Below, piece after piece: positions 17,365 to 25,710 of a DNA stretch of 64,000 nucleotides; position 1 is the stretch's first letter; every line of letters begins with the position of its first letter. Both the position numbers and the translations under genes were made by a program. Location: positions 248,001 to 312,000 of the forward strand of contig NZ_JAQIPB010000001.1 in NCBI RefSeq assembly GCF_028023875.1, given 5' to 3'. This stretch comes from Xenophilus arseniciresistens. Its GTDB lineage: Bacteria > Pseudomonadota > Gammaproteobacteria > Burkholderiales > Burkholderiaceae_C. A model generated the notes under the pieces. The model had not been told where the DNA came from and did no database searches. It saw nothing but the letters and a program-made list of their open reading frames with translations.

Positions 17365-19684
17365 CGCGCGCCTCCTCTTGCTTCCTGGCGCGCAGCGCCG
17401 CCAGCACCTTCTCGGGCGTGATGGGCAGGTCGCGGATGCGGATGCCCACCGCGTCTTCCACCGCATTGGCAATGGCCGGCGCGCCGGGCAGGATGGCCGT
17501 CTCGCTAGCGCCCTTGGCGCCATAGGGGCCGTTGGGGTCCATGCTCTCGACGAAGCCGCCGCGCAGCATGGGCACGGCGTCGGCGGTGGCCATGGTGTAG
17601 TCGGCGAAGTTGCCGTTGGCCAGGCGGCCGCTCTCGTCGTAGTGCAACTGCTCGTACAGCGCCCAGCCGAAGGCCTGCACGGTGGCGCCGTTGGTCTGGC
17701 CGTGGATGGCGATGGGGTTGAGCGCCTTGCCGCAGTCGTCGGCCACGTAGCTGTCGAGCACCGTCACGCGGCCGGTCTCGGTGTCCACCTCCACCTCCAC
17801 CGCCTGCGCGGCATAGGAATAGGCGGCGGCGATGTTGCCGAAGAGTGCGTCGTCGTGCATCACGGTCTTGGGGTCCCAGCGGCCCTCGACCTGGATGCCG
17901 CCGCCGTCGTGGCGCCAGACCGACTGGCGTGCCAGCTCGGCCAGCGTGGCGCGCTGCTCGGGCTGCGCCGTGACGAAGACCGCGCCGCCGCCAATCGACA
18001 GCGCCTCGGGCGCCACGCCCCAGCGCGGAGCGGCCAGTGCGAACAGGGCCTCGCGCGCCTTGCGCCCGGCCACGATGGCCGCGTTGCCGGCCGACATGGT
18101 CACGCGCGAGGCCAGCGTGCCCACGGCCACGGGCGCCACGTCGGTGTCGGGCGGCACCACGAACACATGCGCCAGTGGCAGCGCCAGCTCATGCGCCACG
18201 ATCTGGCTGATCATGGTGCTGGCGCCCTGCCCCATGTCGCATTCGCCGCTGATGATGAAGACGCGGCCGTCCTCGTTGATCTTGACGATCACGGTGGAGC
18301 CGTCCCAGTTGCCGATGGTGCGGTTGCCGCTCACGTGCATGGCCGCGGCCATGCCCACGCCGCGGCGCTTGACGCCGGTGTCCTTGGGGCGCAACCGCTT
18401 CTCGGCCCAGCCGATGGCCTCGGTCGCCTGCTGCAGGCATTCGACCAGGCCCGTGCTGCCGATCTGCCAGCCGTGCACCGACACCTCGCCCGCCCTGAGC
18501 GCATTGCGCTCGTGCACCAGCACCGGATCCAGCCCCAGCTGCTGCGCCATGGTGTGGATGTGGCTGTTGAGCGCGAACTGCATCTGCGTGCCGCCGAAGC
18601 CGCGGAAGGCGCCGCGCGGCGGGTTGTTGGTGTAGTACAGCGTCGCGTGCGAACGCACGTTGGGGTTGCGGTGCATGTTGTCGCTGCGCATGGCGCTCAC
18701 GTGCATCACGTCGCCGGCCAGCCCCGCATAGGCGCCGCACTCGGCAACGATGCGCACCTCCTTGGCCACGATCAGGCCGTCGCGGTCCATGCCCAGCTTG
18801 AGCGTGATGCGCTCGGGCACGCTGGCGCAGCAGGCCTGGAAGTCCTCCAGGCGGCTGTTGACCAGCCGCACGGGCCGCATCGTCTTGAGCGCCAGCAGGC
18901 CCGCGACGAGCTGGTTGTCGTCTTCCACGATCTTGCCGCCGAAGCCGCCGCCCGTGGTGGCCTGCACCACGCGCACGCGCGACACGGGCAGGCCCAGCGT
19001 GGCTGCCACCTGCATGCGCACCAGGTTCACGGCCTGGGTCGATGTCCACAGCACCAGGCGGCCGTCGGGGTCCGGTGCGGCCACGGTGGCCATGGGCTCC
19101 ATGTAGCCGGGGTACTGCGAGTGGGTGGTGTAGGTGGCTTCGTGGATGAGGTGCGCGGCGGCAAAGCCCGCCTCCACGTCGCCGCGCGCGAACTCGATCT
19201 CGTGGCCGATGTTGTTGGCACGGCCCGGGTGGACGGGCGGCGCCTCCTCGTCCATGGCCTCCTCCACGCTCAGGATGGCGGGCAGCTCTTCGTACTCGAC
19301 CTGGATCAGGTCCAGCGCGTCGCGCGCGATCTCTTCGCTGACGGCCGCCACGGCCGCCACTTCCTCGCCGCAGAAGCGCACCACGCCCTTGGCGAGCACG
19401 GCGCGTTCCTTGTGGTGCACGCCCCAGAGCTGGGCCGGCGCGTCCTCGCCGGTGAGCACCGCCTTGACGCCCGGCAGGGCGCGCGCGGCCGTGGTGTCGA
19501 TGGAAACGATGCGCGCATGCGCATAGGGGCTGCGCAGCACCTTGCCGTGCAGCATGCCGGCCACCTTGAGGTCGCCGGCGTACAGGGCGCGGCCCAGCAC
19601 CTTGGCGCGCGCCGTGACCTGCGGAATCTCCACGCCCAGCGTGGAGCTGCCGGGTGCGATGGAGCTGTCGTGGGTTTGTGTCAT
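17357..19684 (-). CDS. Molybdopterin-binding subunit of a xanthine-dehydrogenase-family hydroxylase (substrate unknown)
   Basis: This is the catalytic subunit, 775 residues. Family features include TGGGFGGK near residue 270, the loop PPRGAFRGFGGTQ, GECDMGQGA and the C-terminal GAKGASETAILPG with the catalytic Glu. Although CoxL-like in overall layout, it lacks the AYxCSFR loop that defines form I CO dehydrogenase, so it is better described as an aromatic or heterocycle hydroxylase (or hydroxybenzoyl-CoA-reductase-like). The ATG at 19684 follows the upstream Bug-protein gene by 76 bases. Neighbours (a Bug binding protein, MarR regulator, MocA-like protein) suggest an imported organic acid as substrate. 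Confidence 0.9.
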   Translation of the reverse strand: MTQTHDSSIAPGSSTLGVEIPQVTARAKVLGRALYAGDLKVAGMLHGKVLRSPYAHARIVSIDTTAARALPGVKAVLTGEDAPAQLWGVHHKERAVLAKGVVRFCGEEVAAVAAVSEEIARDALDLIQVEYEELPAILSVEEAMDEEAPPVHPGRANNIGHEIEFARGDVEAGFAAAHLIHEATYTTHSQYPGYMEPMATVAAPDPDGRLVLWTSTQAVNLVRMQVAATLGLPVSRVRVVQATTGGGFGGKIVEDDNQLVAGLLALKTMRPVRLVNSRLEDFQACCASVPERITLKLGMDRDGLIVAKEVRIVAECGAYAGLAGDVMHVSAMRSDNMHRNPNVRSHATLYYTNNPPRGAFRGFGGTQMQFALNSHIHTMAQQLGLDPVLVHERNALRAGEVSVHGWQIGSTGLVECLQQATEAIGWAEKRLRPKDTGVKRRGVGMAAAMHVSGNRTIGNWDGSTVIVKINEDGRVFIISGECDMGQGASTMISQIVAHELALPLAHVFVVPPDTDVAPVAVGTLASRVTMSAGNAAIVAGRKAREALFALAAPRWGVAPEALSIGGGAVFVTAQPEQRATLAELARQSVWRHDGGGIQVEGRWDPKTVMHDDALFGNIAAAYSYAAQAVEVEVDTETGRVTVLDSYVADDCGKALNPIAIHGQTNGATVQAFGWALYEQLHYDESGRLANGNFADYTMATADAVPMLRGGFVESMDPNGPYGAKGASETAILPGAPAIANAVEDAVGIRIRDLPITPEKVLAALRARKQEEARDA

Positions 19685-19760
19685 GCGAATCTCTTGCTGG
19701 CGCAAAGCGGCCGGGGTGCAGCAGCCCTCACGGGGCCGCCGCGCCACCATGGCCTGCGCC

Positions 19761-20744
19761 TCATTCAGCCGAAATGCCCAGGTCGCGGATGGCCTTGCCC
19801 ATCACGGCGTATTCGCGCTGGTTGAGCTGGGTCAGCACCTCGGGCGCCCCACCGGCCGGCAAGGCGCCGAACACGGCCAGCTTCTCCACCACTTCGGGCT
19901 CCTTGAGGATGGCGTTGAGGTGCTCGTTGAGCTTCTTGACCACCGGCGCGGGCGTGCCCTTGGGCGCGAAGAAACCGTTCCAGGCGCCCACCACCACGTC
20001 GGCATAGCCCAGCTCGGCCAGCGTGGGCACTTGCGGCGCAAGCTTGGAGCGCTTGGCATCGGCAATCGCCAGCGGCACCAGCTTGCCGGTGTTCAGGTAC
20101 TGGCGCACTGCGCCCACCGTGACCCAGGCGGTGTCCACATGGCCTGCCACCACGTCGGTCACCGACGGACCCACCCCGCGGTAGGGCACGTGCGTGAACT
20201 TCACGCCTGCGGCCTTGTTGAGCCAGGCACCCGCGATGTGCATGGGCGAGCCGGCGCCAGGGCTGGCATAGGAAACCTGCTTGCCGGCCTTGGCCGCGGC
20301 CACCAGGTCGGGCAGCGTCTTCACGCCCAGCCCGGCGAAGGCCACGAGCACCAGCGGCTGCGTGGCGGTGTTGATGACGGCCTCGTAGCCGCCCAGCACG
20401 TCGTAGGCGGCTGCGCCCGAGAGCTTCATCACCAGCGGCGCGGTGGTGAAGGGGTTGGGCGTGAACAGCAGCGTGTAGCCGTCGGCCTGCGAGCGGCCCA
20501 CATAGCCGTTGCCGATGGCACCGCCCGCCCCGGGCCGGTTGTCCACGATCACCGATTGCTTCAGGCGCTGGCCCAGCTTTTCGGCGAACAGGCGCGCGAT
20601 GGCATCGGTGTCGCCGCCGGGCGGATAGGACACCACCATCGTGATCGGCTTGGCCGGGTAGTCGGCCTGGGCGAAGGCCGGAAAGCCGGCCACGGCGGTG
20701 CAGGCCAGGGCAGCGGCAAGAACATGGCGACGGATCGTGGGCAT
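19761..20744 (-). CDS. Bug-family (TctC-type) periplasmic solute-binding protein
   Basis: This 327-residue binding protein of the tripartite tricarboxylate transporter family has a signal peptide (residues 1-25, cut at AFA-QAD). It then starts ADYPAKPITMVVSYPPGGDTD, where the PPGG.TD loop binds carboxylates, and carries VDNRPGAGG further on. The start at 20744 has TGAGGAG eight bases upstream. No TctA/TctB membrane genes are adjacent, which is usual for Bug proteins of Burkholderiales. As first gene of the hydroxylase operon it probably captures the hydroxylase substrate or its precursor, an aromatic or heterocyclic acid by inference. Confidence 0.9.
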   Translation of the reverse strand: MPTIRRHVLAAALACTAVAGFPAFAQADYPAKPITMVVSYPPGGDTDAIARLFAEKLGQRLKQSVIVDNRPGAGGAIGNGYVGRSQADGYTLLFTPNPFTTAPLVMKLSGAAAYDVLGGYEAVINTATQPLVLVAFAGLGVKTLPDLVAAAKAGKQVSYASPGAGSPMHIAGAWLNKAAGVKFTHVPYRGVGPSVTDVVAGHVDTAWVTVGAVRQYLNTGKLVPLAIADAKRSKLAPQVPTLAELGYADVVVGAWNGFFAPKGTPAPVVKKLNEHLNAILKEPEVVEKLAVFGALPAGGAPEVLTQLNQREYAVMGKAIRDLGISAE

Positions 20745-20880
20745 CAGGGTGCTCCTCAAGATGCAGGCCGCAGCAGCGGCGCAGAGGTTGAACAAGGAAA
20801 GAGAACTGCAAGGCGGCCAGGGTGTTTCGCATAAGAAACACACGACCACAAAAGGAACAATGCATATTCTGTGCCTTGTG

Positions 20881-20902
20881 TTGATGCATCAACTTGATGC
20901 AA
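20881..20902. promoter_or_regulatory. Palindromic operator, probable MarR site, in a divergent promoter region
   Basis: TTGATGCATCAA at 20881-20892 is a perfect 12-base palindrome, followed one base later by a further half-site TTGATGCAA (20894-20902). The surrounding stretch is AT-rich between two divergent genes. On the plus strand TTGATG (20894-20899) with AATATT 18 bases on (20918-20923) would make a sigma70 promoter for marR. On the minus strand the palindrome would lie near the -35 region of the Bug/hydroxylase operon, so a bound repressor could block both. Confidence 0.6.
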
Positions 20903-20982
20903 ACCCTGATAGACATGAATATTTTCTGATTCCCCATTTCACCGGTGAACAGGCGACGCTTGCATGGAACAATGGCGGCCAA

Positions 20983-21519
20983 ATGCCTGAATTTCCCTCT
21001 GCCACGCCCTGGTCCGACCTGGACGAACACGGCACCGGCCTGACCGTCGACGCCTTCATCACCACCCTCATGAGCCAGGTGGGCAATGCGTTGCGCCGCA
21101 CCATCACGGTGCCCTATGCCGAGGAATTCGGGCTCACGGTGTCCGAATGGCGCCTGCTCTCGCTGGTCGCGCACAGCCAGCGCATCGCTTTTGCCGATCT
21201 GGTCACGCAGTCCACCTCCGACAAGGCGCTGGTCAGCCGCACGCTCAAGCTGCTGGAAGGACGCGAACTGGTCCGGCTGGAGGCCGAAGGGGCCGGCCCG
21301 CGAAAGAAGATGTGGTGTGTGGTGACGCCGCAGGGAGACGCCCTGCACCGCGAGGCCATTCCCATTGCGCGGGCCCGGCAGGCCGCGGCGATCCGCGTGC
21401 TGCCCCCCGAGGAGCGCGACGCCATGTACCGCGCGCTGGTGCGCCTGCGCCAGCACTGCCTGCAGGGCAACCCGGATCCGCGCGAAGCACCGGGCGACCT
21501 GCGCGGGCTGGATATCTAG
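20983..21519 (+). CDS. MarR-family transcriptional regulator
   Basis: This winged-helix regulator of about 178 residues has the MarR core: a helix LMSQVGNALRRT, then GLTVSEWRLLSLVAHSQRIAFADL, recognition helix KALVSRTLKLLEGRELV and a wing GAGPRKKMWCVVTPQG. The ATG at 20983 (MPEFPSATPW) is chosen for normal family length; the open frame extends upstream into the promoter. It is divergent from the Bug/hydroxylase operon and presumably represses it until the substrate or an acyl-CoA derivative binds. The TTGATGCATCAA palindrome in the shared region is its likely operator. Confidence 0.9.
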   Translation: MPEFPSATPWSDLDEHGTGLTVDAFITTLMSQVGNALRRTITVPYAEEFGLTVSEWRLLSLVAHSQRIAFADLVTQSTSDKALVSRTLKLLEGRELVRLEAEGAGPRKKMWCVVTPQGDALHREAIPIARARQAAAIRVLPPEERDAMYRALVRLRQHCLQGNPDPREAPGDLRGLDI

Positions 21520-21558
21520 GGCCTGTTCACGCTATTTCAGGGCCCGCCTCGAATAGCG

Positions 21559-22149
21559 TTAACGGCCCTGCCTGCGCGCCAGCCAGAGCACCTCGGCGCG
21601 CGCCAGGTCCGTCAGGGTGTCGATGTCGGTGACGACGCCCGGGTCATGCACCACGATCTCCTTGAGCCGCCCGGCCTTGTGCTGCGCCTGAACGATGGCA
21701 GCGGCGCCCTGCGCGCCGACCAGCCCAGCCAGGGCCTCGCCGCAGTCTGCGCCAAAACCCACCGGATGGCCGCGCGCGTCCTCGAACACAGGCCGCACCA
21801 CCGAACATGCGCCTTCCTGCAGCGCCTGCGCCACGGCACGCAGCGTCTGCGGCAGCACCAGCGGCAGATCGGCCGGCAGCACCAGCCAACCCGCGGCACT
21901 GCGCGTGGCGCGCACGGCGGCGGCAATGCTGTCGCCCATGCCGGGATGCGGGGCCTGCTCCATGTGCCAGGCCAGTCCGCTGGCGCGCACGGCATCCAGC
22001 GTGTGCGCCAGCACCGGCTGGCCGGCCAAAAGCGCCTGCAGCTTGTGCACCGCACCGCCCGAGGCGCAAAAGCGCTCGCCGCGGCCGGAGGCCAGGATCA
22101 GCACGACGGGCGACGCGGGCATGGCGGGCATGTGGGACATCTCTGTCAT
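21559..22149 (-). CDS. MobA/MocA-like nucleotidyltransferase (molybdenum cofactor cytidylyltransferase)
   Basis: MocA-type proteins attach CMP to molybdopterin, giving the cytosine dinucleotide form used by xanthine-dehydrogenase-family enzymes. The 196-residue protein begins [14 protein letters not shown], a variant of the LAAGxGxRMG loop, then has HKLQALL with the conserved Lys, VLPADLPLV (the DxP motif) and GHPVGFG. Its location beside the molybdenum hydroxylase operon supports cofactor supply for that enzyme. The ATG at 22149 is chosen because it leaves a short N-terminus. Confidence 0.85.
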   Translation of the reverse strand: MTEMSHMPAMPASPVVLILASGRGERFCASGGAVHKLQALLAGQPVLAHTLDAVRASGLAWHMEQAPHPGMGDSIAAAVRATRSAAGWLVLPADLPLVLPQTLRAVAQALQEGACSVVRPVFEDARGHPVGFGADCGEALAGLVGAQGAAAIVQAQHKAGRLKEIVVHDPGVVTDIDTLTDLARAEVLWLARRQGR

Positions 22150-22177
22150 CGCGGGCCATGGTACGCCGCAGCAGCGG

Positions 22178-22183
22178 CACAAT
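22178..22183 (+). promoter_or_regulatory. Putative -10 of pdxH giving a very short leader
   Basis: CACAAT ends eleven bases before the pdxH ATG at 22194. Transcription starting about seven bases after the hexamer would give a leader of only about four bases. No SD-like sequence precedes the ATG, consistent with leaderless or near-leaderless translation. Confidence 0.35.
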
Positions 22184-22193
22184 CCCCGGCCAT

Positions 22194-22847
22194 ATGAGCG
22201 AATTGCAGACCTCCATCGCCGCGCTGCGCAAGAGCTACGAGCGCGCCGAACTCGACGAAACCGCCTCGCATGCCGACCCGCTGCAGCAGTTCGAGCAATG
22301 GCTCAATGAGGCCATCGCGGGCCAGGTGCCCGAGCCCAATGCCATGACGCTGGCCACCGTGGGCCCGGACCTGCGGCCTTCCACGCGCATCGTGCTCATC
22401 AAGGGCTTCGATGCGCGCGGCCTGGTCTGGTACACCAACTACGACAGCCGCAAGGGCCAGGAGCTGGCCGGCAATCCCTTTGCGGCCCTGCAGTTCCACT
22501 GGGTGGAGCTGGAGCGCGTGGTGCGCATCGAAGGCCGGGTGCAGAAGGTGGATGAGGCCGAAAGCGACGCCTACTTCGCGAGCCGGCCGCTGGACTCGCG
22601 CATCGGCGCCTGGGCCAGCCCGCAGAGCCAGGTGATCGACGGCCGCGGCACCCTGGTGGCCAACGCCGCCAAGTACAGCGCCAGGTTCCTGCTGCAGCCC
22701 CCGCGCCCGCCCCACTGGGGCGGCTTCAGGCTGGTGCCCGAGCGCTGGGAGTTCTGGCAGGGCCGCAAGAGCCGGCTGCATGACCGGCTGCGCTACCGCA
22801 GGGAAAGCGACGGAGGCGAGTGGGTGCGCGAGCGCCTCGCCCCGTGA
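22194..22847 (+). CDS. pdxH: Pyridoxamine 5'-phosphate oxidase
   Basis: This FMN enzyme oxidises pyridoxine or pyridoxamine 5'-phosphate to pyridoxal 5'-phosphate. The 217-residue length and motifs match: [23 protein letters not shown], FYTNYxSRKG-type segment seen as [13 protein letters not shown], the RPxxSxIGAWAS segment ([15 protein letters not shown]), and the C-terminal [13 protein letters not shown]. The ATG at 22194 is the family start. It is convergent with the OmpA lipoprotein gene. Confidence 0.97.
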   Translation: MSELQTSIAALRKSYERAELDETASHADPLQQFEQWLNEAIAGQVPEPNAMTLATVGPDLRPSTRIVLIKGFDARGLVWYTNYDSRKGQELAGNPFAALQFHWVELERVVRIEGRVQKVDEAESDAYFASRPLDSRIGAWASPQSQVIDGRGTLVANAAKYSARFLLQPPRPPHWGGFRLVPERWEFWQGRKSRLHDRLRYRRESDGGEWVRERLAP

Positions 22848-22868
22848 GCAGAAGAAGCAGACGCCGGC

Positions 22869-24077
22869 TCAACCCGCCGCGTCGCACACCGCCGTCTTGA
22901 ACTCCACGCGCCGGTCCAGCGCATCGCTGGCGTCGTCGGCGCCCGTGCCCACGATGTTCTCGCGGAAGCCCTTGCCGGCCTCGCGCAGCCTGGGTGCCAG
23001 CGCCGGGGCCTCGGCCGTCAGGCGCGTGCGCACGGCCACGGCGCGCTGCAGCGACAGCCGGTCGTTGATCTGCTCGGAGCCCGTGCGGCTGGTGTGGCCC
23101 GTGACCACCACGCAAGGCTCGATCTGCGTGGCCTGTCGCGCGATCTGGCGCAGCCACATCGGGTAGGCGCCGCTGATCTTCGGGTCGCCCAGGAAGTCGG
23201 TGGAGCCGGGGCGGAACAGGAACTTCACGCTCAGGTTGTTGGTTTCCAGCCCCAGCCGCGCGAGCTTGCCGAAGCTCGCTTCGGCATCGGCCGTGCGTCC
23301 CATCTGCGCCTGCACCAGGTACAGGCCGCTGTACACGCGCAGTTGCTGGCCGTCGGCGCGCTGTGCCGCCGCCTCGTAGCGCGCCAGCGCCTCCTTCATC
23401 TGGCCGGCTTCGTAGGCCGCAATGGCCTCCTGCAGCACGGCCGAGGTAGGCAGCCGCTCCAGGTAGAGCGCATCGGCCGGCTGGCCCGCCGGCGTTTCGC
23501 TGGTGCGGATGTAGCCCTCGGTGGTGCGGTCCTTGGGGTTGACCGGGCTGTCGCGATAGAAGGGCGTGGGCCGGGTGTCGAGCTTGGCGTCGCTGATGCG
23601 CGCGGCCGCCTGCGCGATCACGGTGCCGCTGCGCAGCTCGGTCAGCGCCAGGTTCAGCCGGTAGCCGCCGCCGTCCTGGCTGCGCGACAAGGTGCCGTTG
23701 AGCACGTAGTTGGCCTTCTCCACTTCCTCGCTGGAGAACTCCGACACCGTGAACTGGGTGAAGCGCTCCTGCATGCGCTTGACCAGCAGCGCCTGGGCAC
23801 TGCGCGTGACTTCGGTCTGCTGGCCCGAGGCGCCGTCGAGCAGCGGGTCGATCACGATGCGGTTGGGCTTGATGCGGGCTTCCACGCGCGCGAGGAAGGC
23901 CGGCAGCTTCTGCGTCTGCACCATCAGGTCATCGACGGCCAGTTGCACCGCCTGGTCAAAGGGCATGGCCGCACCGGTGCCGCTGGGGCGGGCCGCGCAG
24001 GCACTGAGCAAGAGGGCCGCCATCAGCGCCCAGAGGGCCGCATGCCCACGCACAAGAACCGTTTTGATCATCCGCAT
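22869..24077 (-). CDS. OmpA-domain lipoprotein
   Basis: This 402-residue protein has a lipobox (LLLSAC). A middle region resembles the LpoB/FlgO-like beta fold that binds penicillin-binding proteins (VDDLMVQTQKL, FTVSEFSSEEVEKANYVLNGTL), followed by a short TPR-like part (YEAGQMKEALARYEAAAQRA). The C-terminal OmpA domain holds VVTGHTSRTGSEQINDRLS and RRVEFK. It is probably an outer-membrane-anchored protein gripping peptidoglycan and possibly a synthase partner. The ATG at 24077 has AAGGAG three bases upstream, and an ATG at 24071 is the alternative. It overlaps the upstream small gene by 10 bases. Confidence 0.83.
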   Translation of the reverse strand: MRMIKTVLVRGHAALWALMAALLLSACAARPSGTGAAMPFDQAVQLAVDDLMVQTQKLPAFLARVEARIKPNRIVIDPLLDGASGQQTEVTRSAQALLVKRMQERFTQFTVSEFSSEEVEKANYVLNGTLSRSQDGGGYRLNLALTELRSGTVIAQAAARISDAKLDTRPTPFYRDSPVNPKDRTTEGYIRTSETPAGQPADALYLERLPTSAVLQEAIAAYEAGQMKEALARYEAAAQRADGQQLRVYSGLYLVQAQMGRTADAEASFGKLARLGLETNNLSVKFLFRPGSTDFLGDPKISGAYPMWLRQIARQATQIEPCVVVTGHTSRTGSEQINDRLSLQRAVAVRTRLTAEAPALAPRLREAGKGFRENIVGTGADDASDALDRRVEFKTAVCDAAG

Positions 24078-24427
24078 TCACTCCTTAGATAGGCCAGATC
24101 ACTGTCTGAGACGGGCTCGCCGACCTGGGCCTTGAGGTTGATGGCCATGCACCGTGGCGAGGCCGCGCGCGCGGGGCGAGGCGGCGGCGGCGGTGGTGCC
24201 GCATCGGCCTCGCGCGCCGCGGGCCGCGCCCGGGGCTCCGGCTTCGGTGGCGGGCTGGCCGGCTTGGGGCTGGGCGCAGGCGCCACCGCCGGCGCGGGCG
24301 GCAAGGCCAGGCATGGCGTGGGGCAAGGCGGCTCCTGCGCCTGCGCGCCTGTGCCGGCCAGAAGCAGCAGCAACAACAGCACTGCCCCGACCGCGGCATC
24401 GCCATGCCGCACCGGCCCGGCCCGCAT
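24068..24427 (-). CDS. Small Pro/Ala-rich exported protein
   Basis: This 119-residue protein has a long hydrophobic leader rich in Leu ending GTGAQAQ, then a proline-rich stretch of about 60 residues, and a short C-terminal part (CMAINLKAQVGEP, SDLAYLRSECG) containing two Cys. It overlaps the start of the OmpA lipoprotein gene by 10 bases, so the two are translationally coupled and likely act together in the envelope. The start at 24427 is chosen for the signal peptide. The family is not recognised. Confidence 0.65.
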   Translation of the reverse strand: MRAGPVRHGDAAVGAVLLLLLLLAGTGAQAQEPPCPTPCLALPPAPAVAPAPSPKPASPPPKPEPRARPAAREADAAPPPPPPRPARAASPRCMAINLKAQVGEPVSDSDLAYLRSECG

Positions 24428-24678
24428 GCGCACCTCAGCGCACCCTTCCTGGCCGCACGGCAGCGCCGGCCATGCACACGACACCCCGGGGCCTCGGCGC
24501 AAAGCCGACGCCAAAGGGGATGCGCCACGCCCAGCCGGGCATGGCGCGACGAAGCCAGTCACGCATCGGCGCAGACTGTAATTCGCACCCGTGGCCGCGC
24601 CATCCCCACAAAAGGCCAGGGCCTGGGCAGGCGCCCCTGCCAAACGGCGTAGGAAGTCCTTTTCTGCGCATCGGAGGT
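24428..24678. other. Gap between the Pro-rich protein gene and the transporter gene
   Basis: These 251 bases are uniformly GC-rich with no gene that can be supported on either strand. A TGTAATTCGCA patch near 24577-24587 is the only AT-rich point and might mark a promoter for the small-protein/OmpA operon. Confidence 0.3.
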
Positions 24679-25635
24679 TCAGTACCAGCCCCGCACCAGC
24701 ACCAGCGTGAGCGACACCGTGCCCAGCCCCAGCAGCGTGGACACCACCACGCTGGCGGTGGTCAGCGCTTCAGCGCTGCGGTAGCGCTGCGAGAACAAGA
24801 AGACATTGGCGCCGATGGGCAGGGCCGCCGTCAGCACCATCACGGCCAGCGGCAGGCCGCGCACGCCCATCAGCCAGGCCACGGCCGCCACGGCCACGGG
24901 ATGCACCAGGTTCTTGACCAGCGACTGGACCAGCGCACCGCGCAGGTGCTCGCCCACGCGGGTCCAGGCCAGCGTGATGCCCACCATCACCAGCGCGAGC
25001 GGGCTGAAGGCCTGGCCCAGCATGGCCAGCGGCTTGTCGATCAGCTCGGGCAGGCCCCAGCCGGTCTGGCCATAGAGCAGGCCGGCCATGATGGGCAGCG
25101 GCACCGGATGGATGATGGCATTGCGCAGCGCGCGGGCCACCGCCCGCAGCATGGCGCGGTGCCCGCCATGGCTGGCGTGGCTGCGCGCATGCTCGCGCGC
25201 CGTGGCCAGCTCCAGCACCACCGTGGCGCCTGTCATGAGCACCAGCGAGTGCAGCGAGACCAGCGTCAGCAGCACCACCATGCCGGCCTCGCCAAAGGCC
25301 AGGCCCACCAGCGGCAGGCCGATCATCACGGTGTTGCTGAAGGTGTTGGCCAGCGCCAGCACGGCGCTGGTGCGGTTGAAGCCGCGCAGCAGCAGCGAGA
25401 GCACGAAGATCAGCACCGTGGCCGCGAAATAGGCGGCCACGGGCTTGAACTGCAGCGTTTCCACGCGCACCAGGCTCATGGTGCGAAACAGCAGCGCCGG
25501 GGCCAGCAGCAGAAAGATGAGGTTGGACAGGTCCTTGACGGCCGCCGCCCCCACCCACCCCTGCCGCCCGGTGAAGTAACCGGCCGCGATGAGCAGCACG
25601 ACCGGCAGCAGGGAAGAGAGAACCAGGGAATCCAC
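24679..25635 (-). CDS. AEC (auxin efflux carrier)-family transporter
   Basis: This is an inner-membrane secondary transporter of about 318 residues with ten hydrophobic helices in two halves, starting VLSSLLPVVLLIAAGYFTG. Typical elements are LSNLIFLLLAPALLFRTM, ANTFSNTVMIGLPL, and in the second half PLALVMVGITL and PIGANVFLFSQRY. Bacterial members (MdcF/MleP types) move malonate, malate or other small acids, so the substrate here is unknown. A GTG at 25635 is proposed as the start; a TTG at 25659 is another option and no ATG fits. Confidence 0.88.
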   Translation of the reverse strand: MDSLVLSSLLPVVLLIAAGYFTGRQGWVGAAAVKDLSNLIFLLLAPALLFRTMSLVRVETLQFKPVAAYFAATVLIFVLSLLLRGFNRTSAVLALANTFSNTVMIGLPLVGLAFGEAGMVVLLTLVSLHSLVLMTGATVVLELATAREHARSHASHGGHRAMLRAVARALRNAIIHPVPLPIMAGLLYGQTGWGLPELIDKPLAMLGQAFSPLALVMVGITLAWTRVGEHLRGALVQSLVKNLVHPVAVAAVAWLMGVRGLPLAVMVLTAALPIGANVFLFSQRYRSAEALTTASVVVSTLLGLGTVSLTLVLVRGWY

Positions 25636-25710
25636 CGGCCGAGCATAGCCGGCGGGCAAGGCGCTTCAGCGATGGATCGCCCGGCAGGGCGCGCCTGCCG
25701 GGCGCCTGCA

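Noticed and set aside
17357-19684. Calling the hydroxylase a carbon-monoxide dehydrogenase (CoxL)
   Set aside because: The form I active-site loop AYxCSFR is missing; PPRGAFRGFGG is found instead, so only the family-level name is justified.
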